This document shows, piece after piece, positions 1-7,360 of a DNA stretch of 17,533 nt. Under the pieces are notes generated by a model. The model had not been told where the DNA came from. It worked only from the letters and a program-made list of their open reading frames with translations, and did no database searches. This DNA is from Bacillota bacterium (GTDB lineage Bacteria > Bacillota > Clostridia > Lachnospirales > Lachnospiraceae): positions 1 to 17,533 of the forward strand of contig JAEXGM010000128.1 of the NCBI GenBank assembly GCA_023450835.1, in the 5' to 3' direction. Position numbers and translations under genes: made by a program. The stretch's first letter is position 1. Every line of letters starts with the position of its first letter.

Positions 1-37
1 TGAAAGGAGCCGGTTAATATTGGAGGAGGAAAAAAGA

Positions 38-934
38 ATGAAAAAAAGAGGGAAACCTTTCTGGAGGAAAGAGGGATTTCAGGCGTATATGTTTATGATA
101 CCGACTTTGATAGGGTTTCCTGTATTGTGTGCATATCCGATGATTTATTCCCTGTACGCTGCCTTTTGCGACTGGGATGGTATCAATTCACCTGTTTGGC
201 ATGGGCTGAAGAATTTTAAATATCTTCTGACCGTAGACCCGGTATTTTGGACATCTGTCAGGGTGACCTTCGTATATGCCTTGATTAATGTACCGATTAC
301 ATTAGTTTTGGGTCTTGCCCTGGCGGTACTATTAAATAAGAAGATACCGGGAATCAGATTGTTCCGTGTAATTTATTATCTGCCTACCATAGTGCCCGGA
401 ATAGCAGCCATTATTTTATGGCAGTTTATTTTTAAGTCCGATGTCGGACTGTTGAACGGGTTGTTAGGGCAGCTTGGTCTTTCACCGGTGGGCTGGCTTA
501 CCAGCGAGAAAGTGGTATTGTTTTCTCTGAGTATTATTAAGTGGTGGGGAGTAGGCGGCATGATGATTATTTTCCTGAGCGGCCTGCAGTCTGTACCGGC
601 GGATGTCTTTGAAGCTGCCGGCCTGGATGGAGCAACGGGCTGGGCACAATTCAGATATGTCACCCTTCCTATGATTACACCGGTTATTTTCTTACAGTTG
701 ATTACAGGCTTGATTGGCTGCATGCAGTCCTTTGCAGAAGCACAGATCATGACCGGCGGCGGACCCAATTTCTCGTCACAATTTATTAATTTCGATATTT
801 ATGTAAATGCATTTACGAATCAGAAGTATGGGCGTGCCTGTGCGGAATCATGGATACTCTTTTTAATCATTCTGGCGTTTACAGCTTTAATTTTTAAAAA
901 GTCTGAATCTTTTGTATATTATGAAAATGATTAG
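38..934 (+). CDS. Sugar ABC transporter permease (MalF/UgpA type)
   Basis: Inner-membrane subunit of a carbohydrate importer of the CUT1 class, about 298 residues. Hydrophobic segments are spread along the protein, starting with a helix near residues 15-40. The cytoplasmic EAA loop that docks on the ATPase is visible as EAAGLDG at about 192-198, followed by LP at about 210-211, which matches binding-protein-dependent permeases. I chose ATG 38 because GGAGGAGG at 22-29 lies 8 nt upstream. A TTG at 20 is in frame with a weaker AAAGGAG upstream and would add six residues. The gene is followed 15 nt later by a second permease and then a binding protein, so it is part of one importer. The substrate is inferred from the downstream mannosidases. 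The upstream operon context is cut off by the window edge. Confidence 0.93.
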   Translation: MKKRGKPFWRKEGFQAYMFMIPTLIGFPVLCAYPMIYSLYAAFCDWDGINSPVWHGLKNFKYLLTVDPVFWTSVRVTFVYALINVPITLVLGLALAVLLNKKIPGIRLFRVIYYLPTIVPGIAAIILWQFIFKSDVGLLNGLLGQLGLSPVGWLTSEKVVLFSLSIIKWWGVGGMMIIFLSGLQSVPADVFEAAGLDGATGWAQFRYVTLPMITPVIFLQLITGLIGCMQSFAEAQIMTGGGPNFSSQFINFDIYVNAFTNQKYGRACAESWILFLIILAFTALIFKKSESFVYYEND

Positions 935-949
935 CGGAGGTAACTGGAG

Positions 950-1798
950 ATGGGAAAGAAACAAAGGCAGAGGATGAATATAACTGCCCGCTATGTATTG
1001 ATACTGGTATTCTGCATACCTATGCTGTTTCCTTTGCTATGGATGCTTACCACTGCTTTAAAGGACAACGCTGCTGTGTTTAAAGTGCCGCCGCAGTTTA
1101 TACCCTCCAAGTTCCATTGGGAAAACTTCACGGATGGCCTGGCAAAGATTAAATTCGGAAGAGAATTTTTAAATTCCCTGTTTATTTCCGTTATTGTCAG
1201 CATTGGTCAGATCTGCAGCTGTATGAGCGTGGGATATGCCCTGGCCAGATTAAAGTTTAAGGGGAAGAAACTCTGGTTCTATCTGATTGTAGGGTCCATG
1301 ATGATTCCGGGAATGGTAACGGTAATGCCGGTGTTCCGCTTGTGGGCATCCCTCGGAGCCTATGGGACCTGGTGGCCAATGATTATTCCAAGCTTTTTGG
1401 GAGCTCCTTTTCAGACCTTCCTGGCAAGGCAGTTTATGACTACCATACCGAAATCCTATGATGATGCGGCGAGAATTGACGGAGCAAACAGACTGCAGAT
1501 TTTAACCCGCATTATAGCGCCGATGTCAAAGCCGCTGATTACGGTAATTGCGATACAGTCCTTCCAGGGAGCCTGGAATGATTACCTGACTCCGCTTTTA
1601 TATATCATCAGCAAACCGGAGAAATGGACTCTGGCACTGGGAGTGGGACGAATGACCAGCAGTACATATGGAACCCAGTGGAATCTGTTTATGGCTGCAG
1701 ACATCATGTATATGCTGCCGATACTCATTATTTTCTTTATCTGCCAGAATTATTTTATGGAAGGGCTTGGCTCCATGAACAATTCCGGAGTAAAGTAA
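950..1798 (+). CDS. Sugar ABC transporter permease (MalG/UgpE type)
   Basis: Second membrane subunit of the same CUT1-type importer, 282 residues, the usual length for MalG/UgpE proteins. There is an N-terminal helix at about 14-36, several further hydrophobic segments, and a final helix at about 253-266. The EAA loop is slightly degenerate: DDAARIDGAN at 171-180, then AP rather than LP at 190-191. The conserved alanines and glycine needed for ATPase docking are present. Start ATG 950 has GGAGG 9-10 nt upstream, just after the stop of the preceding permease, so the two are translationally close and almost certainly co-transcribed. It should form a heterodimeric channel with the preceding product. 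Confidence 0.94.
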   Translation: MGKKQRQRMNITARYVLILVFCIPMLFPLLWMLTTALKDNAAVFKVPPQFIPSKFHWENFTDGLAKIKFGREFLNSLFISVIVSIGQICSCMSVGYALARLKFKGKKLWFYLIVGSMMIPGMVTVMPVFRLWASLGAYGTWWPMIIPSFLGAPFQTFLARQFMTTIPKSYDDAARIDGANRLQILTRIIAPMSKPLITVIAIQSFQGAWNDYLTPLLYIISKPEKWTLALGVGRMTSSTYGTQWNLFMAADIMYMLPILIIFFICQNYFMEGLGSMNNSGVK

Positions 1799-1861
1799 AG
1801 TTCTTTTGGACGTAATAAGCATTTTTGCTAGTCAAAATAAAAGTATATTGGAGGTTTCATT

Positions 1862-3190
1862 ATGAAAAAAGGAAAGATGAAAAAAGCAATGGCTCTCGGT
1901 CTGTGCGCGGTTATGACGGCAGCCATGCTGACCGGCTGCAAAGGCAATGGGGCAAAGAGCAGCCAGACTTCTGACAATTCGTCGGAGACAAAACAGGTTA
2001 CTTTAAAGGTGGTGGACTGGGAAAGCGATGAAATGAATGCCGCTATCCAGGATGCCTTCGACAATGTATTCACCAAGGCACATCCGAATATCAAAGTAGA
2101 AATCGTAAAGGGTTCCTATTCGGATTATGGACAGCAGCTGGCAGGAATGATTACTGCAGGCGAAGCTCCGGATGTATTCCAGGGCGGATATGATATGGCT
2201 GCTTCTTTTTACCAGAAAAAACTGCTGACAGACTGGACTGATAAAGTGGCAGCAGAGCCGGACTTTGTAAAATCTCTCTATGAAGGCACTATGAACGGCT
2301 GGCAGCTTGACGGAAAAACTTATGGATTTCCAAGCCTTGTAAATGTATACGGCGTTTTCTACAACAAGGATTTACTGGCAGCAGCCGGCGTGAGTGAGCC
2401 TGCGGCAGACTGGACCTGGGATGATCTGTGGGCAATGGCTGAGAAGCTGAAAGACCCTGCAAAAGATAAGTACGGCATTTATGGCCTGGATACCTCCGGT
2501 TTCGGAGTTGCCAATATCAGTACCTCTTATGGCGGAGCTCCTTTAATGGATAAAATAATGGGAACGACCAAAGTCACAGTGGACGATAAATTTATTGAAC
2601 AGGCTACAAAGATCCAGGGCCTGATAGCAGACGGCACTTTACCAAAAAGAACATATGAAGTAACAAACCAGAATTCCATGTTTGAAGCCGGTGAAATGGC
2701 TTTAATGTACTACGGCCAGTGGGAAGTGGACTCCCTGCTTAAGAACTGTCCTGATCTGAATTGGGGCTATGCACCCACTCCTCAGGGACCTAACGGAAGA
2801 ACGACCACCTATGATACGGTAGGCTGGATGTCTCCTAAAAATCTGGCTCATCCGGAAGAAACCTGGGAACTGATTAAGTTTATGTCCAGCGATTTATACC
2901 AGACAGTATTAAAGGTTACCCCTGTAGCACCCTGCGCACATTCTGCATCCGCTTCCGTTTTCTATGATGTAATGAATGAAAAGGGACATCCGGAAGTAGC
3001 GGAAGCTGTTAAGACCATGATGGAAACAAAGACCAAAAACGGAGTGCGTTATGCGGCTGACTGGTCTTCCGATGCCGGAAAGCTTTGGGACCCTATCTAT
3101 AACAACATACTGGACGGCGAAAGCAAAGAGCCTCTTACCAAGCTTCAGGATGTGGCAGGCCAGATTAATGGAATTATTGCAGGTAATTAA
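1862..3190 (+). CDS. Extracellular solute-binding lipoprotein, family 1 (sugar ABC importer)
   Basis: Substrate-capturing component of the importer, 442 residues. The N-terminus has a lysine-rich n-region, a hydrophobic core and a lipobox LTGC ending at Cys26. It should therefore be cleaved by signal peptidase II and anchored by lipid to the outer face of the membrane. A Ser/Thr/Asn-rich linker follows (about 27-46), then a family 1 binding fold with a typical PDVFQGG segment near residue 102 and aromatic residues suited to stacking on sugars. GGAGG sits 6-8 nt before ATG 1862. It lies 63 nt after the second permease, so binding protein follows permeases rather than the commoner reverse order. 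The hairpin at 3236-3282 just downstream may stabilise this message and limit read-through. An oligomannoside ligand is inferred from neighbours only. Confidence 0.94.
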   Translation: MKKGKMKKAMALGLCAVMTAAMLTGCKGNGAKSSQTSDNSSETKQVTLKVVDWESDEMNAAIQDAFDNVFTKAHPNIKVEIVKGSYSDYGQQLAGMITAGEAPDVFQGGYDMAASFYQKKLLTDWTDKVAAEPDFVKSLYEGTMNGWQLDGKTYGFPSLVNVYGVFYNKDLLAAAGVSEPAADWTWDDLWAMAEKLKDPAKDKYGIYGLDTSGFGVANISTSYGGAPLMDKIMGTTKVTVDDKFIEQATKIQGLIADGTLPKRTYEVTNQNSMFEAGEMALMYYGQWEVDSLLKNCPDLNWGYAPTPQGPNGRTTTYDTVGWMSPKNLAHPEETWELIKFMSSDLYQTVLKVTPVAPCAHSASASVFYDVMNEKGHPEVAEAVKTMMETKTKNGVRYAADWSSDAGKLWDPIYNNILDGESKEPLTKLQDVAGQINGIIAGN

Positions 3191-3208
3191 GAAATAACCG
3201 GGTAAAAG

Positions 3209-3231
3209 AATTCTTAAGACAATTCTTAAGA
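3209..3231. repeat. Short direct repeat with nested palindromes
   Basis: AATTCTTAAGA occurs at 3209-3219 and again at 3221-3231, a 12-nt period. Because it contains AAGAATTCTT and TTCTTAAGAA, each a perfect 10-bp palindrome, the block can pair with itself in several ways. It lies in the gap between the binding-protein gene and the GH38 gene, just before the hairpin. Its function is unknown and chance is possible in such an AT-rich gap. Confidence 0.45.
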
Positions 3232-3235
3232 ACAA

Positions 3236-3282
3236 AAAGAGACACCCGGCAGCAAGTTAAACCGGCTGCCGGATGTCTCTTT
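3236..3282 (+). terminator. Stem-loop between importer genes and GH38 gene (attenuating terminator or mRNA-stabilising hairpin)
   Basis: Two 18-nt arms (3236-3253 and 3265-3282) pair with a single C-A mismatch around an 11-nt loop. The core is GC-rich (CCGGCAGC with GCTGCCGG). An A-run precedes the stem and only TTT follows it, so termination is probably partial. Placement after the solute-binding gene fits a role in keeping importer transcripts more abundant than hydrolase transcripts. It could act on either strand. Confidence 0.7.
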
Positions 3283-3307
3283 AAAATTCAGGGGGTGTGA
3301 AAGTAAT

Positions 3308-5815
3308 ATGAAAAACATACATTTAATAGCTAATGCCCACCTTGATCCTGTGTGGCTGTGGAGGTGGCAGGAGGGATGCTCGGAAGCCCTTTCTACTTTT
3401 AGAACGGCAGAAGAGCTGACGAAGGAATTTGAAGGTTTTGTATTTAATCACAATGAGGCTATTTTATACGAATGGGTAAAGGAGAACAGCCCAGGCCTGT
3501 TTCGGAAGCTGCAAACAGCGGTGAGGGAAGGCAGATGGAGCATTATGGGAGGGTGGTATCTGCAGCCTGACTGTAATATGCCCTCGGGAGAGTCCATTGT
3601 CCGGAATATTGAAAGGGGCAGAAGATTTTTTCGGGAATATTTTAACGCGCTGCCCTCTACGGCAATTAATTTTGATTCCTTCGGACATTCCCGGGGACTG
3701 GTACAGATATTAAAGAAGGCGGGCTATGACTCTTATGTTGTATGCCGGCCGGCCAAAAACGGATTTCCCTTTGAAGAACAGGATTTTGAATGGGAGGGCC
3801 TGGATGGCTCCACAATTATTGTGCATCGTTCCGATGAAAATTATAATTCGGTGTGGGGACAGGCAGCAAAGGAATTGACAGAGTTTCTGCCGGGGAAGGA
3901 AAAGGAAGAAGTTACTCTGTTCTTATGGGGAGTAGGAGACCATGGCGGCGGTCCTTCCAGAAAAGATCTGCAGGACCTGAAGGAACTTGCAAAGGATAAG
4001 ACCCAATACAATTTGATTCATTCAACGCCGGAAGCTTATTTTAAAGAAAGAACGGCAAAATCGATGGAGCTGCCAAGAGTGGCGGCAGGACTGAATCCGG
4101 TGGCAGAAGGCTGCTATACCTCTCAGATCCGCATAAAGCAAAAACACCGTGAATTGGAGAATGAATTGTATTCTGCCGAAAAAATGGCGGCGGCAGCTTC
4201 CCTTTTGTGCGGCAGAAGCTATCCGGAAAAAGAAATGAAGGATGCGGCACAGGCCTTGATTTTCAGCGAATTCCATGATGCGCTGCCGGGTTCCGGCAGT
4301 CCCCTGGTAGAAGCGGATACTCTGCGCCTGCTGGATTACGGACTGGAACTTGTGAGCCGGATGAAGCACTCCGCTGCCCTTGCATTGGCTCAGGGAGAGG
4401 AACATGTGAAAGAAGGCAGCTCCGTTATTTTATTCTATAATCCCCATCCCTTTGATATTACGGGCGTATTCAGTTGTGAAACAGGGCTGCCGGTGCAGAA
4501 CTGGTCCACTGATTTTATGTATCCGAAAGTAATATTCCAGGGAGAAGAGATACCGGCTCAGGCGGAAAAGGAATCCAGTAATTTCAATCTGGACTGGAGA
4601 AAGAAAATAGTAGTGCAGGCTACTCTTAAGGCGGGTTCCATGAACCGTATGGATGTTTATTTTGAACCCCTGCCGAAGCGTCCGGTATTTTCTGAAATTG
4701 TATCCTGTGCAGAGTATGTTTTTGACAACGGAAAAATGAAAGTTGTAATTGATACGGCCACCGGGCTTTTAAAGGAGTATTCTGTAAACGGGATATGCTA
4801 TCTGGCGGAAGAGAGTTTCCGGCTGGCTTGTTATGATGATACCCATAATCCCTGGGGATTTGGGAAAAAAGAGTCCCACAGCAGAAGGGACTTTCAGCTT
4901 CTGACACCTCACGAAGCGGCTGAATACTGCGGCTTAAGTGAAAAGGTCATCCCGGCTGTGAGAGTTATTGAAGATGGAGAAGTCCGTACAACGGTGGAAG
5001 CTGTCTTTGGCTTGCATGACAGCAAGGCTTATATAAGATATCAGATGCCCAAAAAGGGCAGCAGCTTTGATGTTGAGATAGGGGTTAATTTTCAGGAGAA
5101 GGAAAAATACCTGAAAGCTGTCCTCAAAACCCCAGAGGAGTATGAAAGTTTTTCCGGGCAGATTATGTTCGGCCGGGAAGAACTGGAGAAGGGAAGAGAA
5201 ACCGTATCCCAGAAGTGGGTAATGGCAAAAGATAAACGGACAGATAAGGCCCTGGCAGTTATTAATAACGGTACACACGGAGCCAGCTATACAGGACATG
5301 AGCTGGGCATTACTCTGCTTCGCAGTGCAGGTTATACTTCCTCTGACTTTATAATGGGAAAGGCGCTTCAGGAAGAGCAATGGGCGCCGAGAATGGAACA
5401 GGGAGAGCGCTTTTACCGTTTCCGTATACAGGGCGGCTCTGGGGAAGAAACAGAAAGAGTAATAGACGGGGAAGCACTCAGGTTTAATGAAGAACCCTAT
5501 GATTTTTCCTTTTGTCCGCCGGAAGACGGGGAAAGGACGGGGCAGTTTATAACCGTAGATAACTCTCAGGTGATACTGTCGGCTATAAAAAGAGCCGAAA
5601 ACTTTAACGGATTTGTTCTTAGAATTTATGAAAGTACGGGAAAAGAAGCACAAGCCAATATCCGGCTGCTGGACGGAAGAATAGACCAGAAGGTGAAGTT
5701 AAAAGGATTTGAAGTGAAGACTTATAAGATAGACCTGGAAGAATCCTGTCTTACGGAAATCGGACTGATTGAAGAATTTCAAAGGAAAGATTGGAAAGAA
5801 GGAAGCCGTGAGTAA
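3308..5815 (+). CDS. GH38 alpha-mannosidase
   Basis: Zinc-dependent alpha-mannosidase of glycoside hydrolase family 38, 835 residues, the usual size for bacterial members. The N-terminus carries HLDPVWLW (11-18), giving zinc ligands His11 and Asp13. NFDSFGH (121-127) contains the expected nucleophile and zinc ligand Asp123. WGVGDHGGGP (207-216) is a family hallmark, and FHDALPGSG (322-330) supplies the fourth zinc-ligand histidine, His323. The rest matches the family's beta-rich C-terminal half. There is no signal peptide, so the enzyme is cytosolic and would act on imported mannosides. Start ATG 3308 follows a GGGGGTG stretch. The GH125 gene follows 49 nt later. The family includes enzymes for alpha-1,2, -1,3 and -1,6 linkages and 2-O-glyceryl-mannoside (MngB), so the exact linkage cannot be read from sequence alone. 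Confidence 0.95.
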   Translation: MKNIHLIANAHLDPVWLWRWQEGCSEALSTFRTAEELTKEFEGFVFNHNEAILYEWVKENSPGLFRKLQTAVREGRWSIMGGWYLQPDCNMPSGESIVRNIERGRRFFREYFNALPSTAINFDSFGHSRGLVQILKKAGYDSYVVCRPAKNGFPFEEQDFEWEGLDGSTIIVHRSDENYNSVWGQAAKELTEFLPGKEKEEVTLFLWGVGDHGGGPSRKDLQDLKELAKDKTQYNLIHSTPEAYFKERTAKSMELPRVAAGLNPVAEGCYTSQIRIKQKHRELENELYSAEKMAAAASLLCGRSYPEKEMKDAAQALIFSEFHDALPGSGSPLVEADTLRLLDYGLELVSRMKHSAALALAQGEEHVKEGSSVILFYNPHPFDITGVFSCETGLPVQNWSTDFMYPKVIFQGEEIPAQAEKESSNFNLDWRKKIVVQATLKAGSMNRMDVYFEPLPKRPVFSEIVSCAEYVFDNGKMKVVIDTATGLLKEYSVNGICYLAEESFRLACYDDTHNPWGFGKKESHSRRDFQLLTPHEAAEYCGLSEKVIPAVRVIEDGEVRTTVEAVFGLHDSKAYIRYQMPKKGSSFDVEIGVNFQEKEKYLKAVLKTPEEYESFSGQIMFGREELEKGRETVSQKWVMAKDKRTDKALAVINNGTHGASYTGHELGITLLRSAGYTSSDFIMGKALQEEQWAPRMEQGERFYRFRIQGGSGEETERVIDGEALRFNEEPYDFSFCPPEDGERTGQFITVDNSQVILSAIKRAENFNGFVLRIYESTGKEAQANIRLLDGRIDQKVKLKGFEVKTYKIDLEESCLTEIGLIEEFQRKDWKEGSRE

Positions 5816-5864
5816 TGTGATTTCAAGGAAAAACTGAAGATTATAATGCGAGGAGTATAAAAAC

Positions 5865-7157
5865 ATGTTGAAATCAATTCCAAAGAGACTGATTGACAGG
5901 GCAAAGGAACTGGAACAATATTATGAAAAGGCTTACCCGAAAATGGCACCCCTGGCCGGCAGGTGTTTTTTGAATACCATTGAAACTACGGTAAAGCAAT
6001 TGGAGGACGGCAGCTATTTTGTGATTACAGGTGATATTCCGGCTATGTGGCTGAGGGATTCCGGAGCACAGGTAAGACATTATATAAAGTATGCAAAAGA
6101 AGACAGAGAACTGGATGCGGTAATAAGGGGCGTCCTTGAAAAACAGATAGAATTCGTATTGCTGGACCCTTATGCCAACGCCTTTAATGAAGCTTTTAAT
6201 GGCAGGGGGCATAAGGATGAAACACTGTGCAATGATGGCGTATGGGAAAGAAAATATGAAGTGGACTCTTTATGCGCGCCGCTTTATTTAGCTTATAGAT
6301 ATTGGAAGGAAACTGGAACAACGGATATCTTTCAGGAGAATTTTCTAAAGATGGTAAAGAAGATTTTAGAAGTGTTCCGTACAGAGCAGGACCACTGCGC
6401 AAACTCCCCCTATTCTTTTCAGCGGTTTAACTGCGCCGAGACAGATACTCTGCCCGGGGAGGGAAAGGGAAATACAGTGGTTCCCTGCGGTATGACCTGG
6501 TCCGGCTTCAGACCTTCCGATGACCGCTGCATCTACGGGTATCTGGTACCTTCCAATATGATGGCAGTTCAGGCGTTAAATTACGCGGCGGAAATAATGG
6601 CCGCCTTTTATAGTACGGAGAATACCGGAGCTGAATGCAGCAGACTGGCGGAAGAAATAAAAAGAGGTATTGAAGAAAAGGCAATTATACGCTATCCTGA
6701 AATTGGGGATATCTATGCCTATGAAACGGACGGAAGGGGGAATTATGTGCTGATGGATGATGCCAATTCGCCCAGCCTTTTAGCTATCCCTTATCTGGGT
6801 TATGCGGATACGGAAGATGAGATGTATAAACGTACCAGAAACTTTGTCCTTTCGAAAGGGAATCCTTATTATTTTGAAGGAACCATGGCAAAGGGGGTAG
6901 GAAGTCCTCATACCCCTGACGGATATGTATGGTGCATCGGAATTATTATGCAGGCTCTTACCTCCACAAACAGAGAGGAAATTCTGCAGTGCCTTGAAAT
7001 GTTGGCGGAAACCCATGCAGATACGAATTTTATGCATGAGTCCTTTAATCCTGATAACCCGGAGGAGTATACCAGACCCTGGTTTGCCTGGGCTAATTCC
7101 CTATTGGGAGAACTGCTGGATAACCTGATGGATAAGGGGTTTTTTAAAGAGCAATAG
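5865..7157 (+). CDS. GH125 exo-alpha-1,6-mannosidase (metal-independent)
   Basis: Inverting exo-alpha-1,6-mannosidase of family GH125, 430 residues, the family's normal length. The N-terminal segment with GDIPAMWLRDSGAQ (56-69) is typical. In the characterised Clostridium perfringens enzyme, as I recall, the catalytic acid and base are Asp220 and Glu393. Here FRPSDDRC places Asp219/Asp220 and MHESFNP places Glu392 at matching positions, so the active site appears intact. No signal peptide is present, so it is cytosolic. GAGGAG upstream of ATG 5865 is the ribosome binding site. With the preceding GH38 enzyme it would strip alpha-mannose from imported high-mannose N-glycan fragments or yeast-type alpha-mannan oligosaccharides. 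GH125 with GH38 is a known pairing in glycan-foraging Firmicutes. Confidence 0.96.
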   Translation: MLKSIPKRLIDRAKELEQYYEKAYPKMAPLAGRCFLNTIETTVKQLEDGSYFVITGDIPAMWLRDSGAQVRHYIKYAKEDRELDAVIRGVLEKQIEFVLLDPYANAFNEAFNGRGHKDETLCNDGVWERKYEVDSLCAPLYLAYRYWKETGTTDIFQENFLKMVKKILEVFRTEQDHCANSPYSFQRFNCAETDTLPGEGKGNTVVPCGMTWSGFRPSDDRCIYGYLVPSNMMAVQALNYAAEIMAAFYSTENTGAECSRLAEEIKRGIEEKAIIRYPEIGDIYAYETDGRGNYVLMDDANSPSLLAIPYLGYADTEDEMYKRTRNFVLSKGNPYYFEGTMAKGVGSPHTPDGYVWCIGIIMQALTSTNREEILQCLEMLAETHADTNFMHESFNPDNPEEYTRPWFAWANSLLGELLDNLMDKGFFKEQ

Positions 7158-7204
7158 AAAAGATATGTTCTGAAGGTCAAAAGCGCAGTTTTTCAAAATG
7201 GGAC

Positions 7205-7281
7205 GGCAATTTGTACAAAATAGAAAGACTCATGCGCTGGTGCCAAGGCGCATTCGTTCTTTCTATTTTGTACAAATTGCC
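7205..7281. repeat. 77-nt long inverted repeat with 24-bp perfect arms
   Basis: Arms at 7205-7228 and 7258-7281 are perfect reverse complements over 24 bp. Inside them ATGCGC (7232-7237) pairs with GCGCAT (7248-7253) around a 10-nt loop, leaving a small asymmetric internal loop. Each arm also contains the 10-bp palindrome TTTGTACAAA (7210-7219 and 7267-7276). No T-run follows, so it is not a standard intrinsic terminator. No target-site duplication is obvious. It could be a miniature mobile or REP-like element, a strong mRNA-processing hairpin between the GH125 and GH-D genes, or a paired operator. Confidence 0.9.
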
Positions 7282-7318
7282 TGTGCCTATATGGAAACAG
7301 GGTATTTGATGCTCGAGT

Positions 7319-7324
7319 TATAAT
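7319..7324 (+). promoter_or_regulatory. Candidate -10 element for the GH-D gene
   Basis: A perfect TATAAT lies 36 nt before ATG 7361. No good -35 hexamer is found 16-18 nt upstream, so a promoter here would be weak or activator-dependent. It would let the GH-D gene be transcribed separately from the mannosidase genes beyond the large hairpin. Confidence 0.35.
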
Positions 7325-7360
7325 GTAAAATTTAACAAGAGATTATCGGAAGGAGTTGCA

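Noticed and set aside
20..37. TTG at 20 as the start of the first permease
   Set aside because: ATG 38 has a much stronger ribosome binding site (GGAGGAGG, 8 nt away), and that site would lie inside the coding region if TTG were used.
4934..5653. 239-codon open frame on the minus strand opposite the GH38 gene
   Set aside because: A shadow of the GH38 codon pattern with an unnatural composition and no recognisable domain.
7205..7281. The 77-nt hairpin as an intrinsic terminator
   Set aside because: The stem is followed by TGTGCC with no T-run, so it does not meet the usual criteria. Partial termination cannot be excluded.
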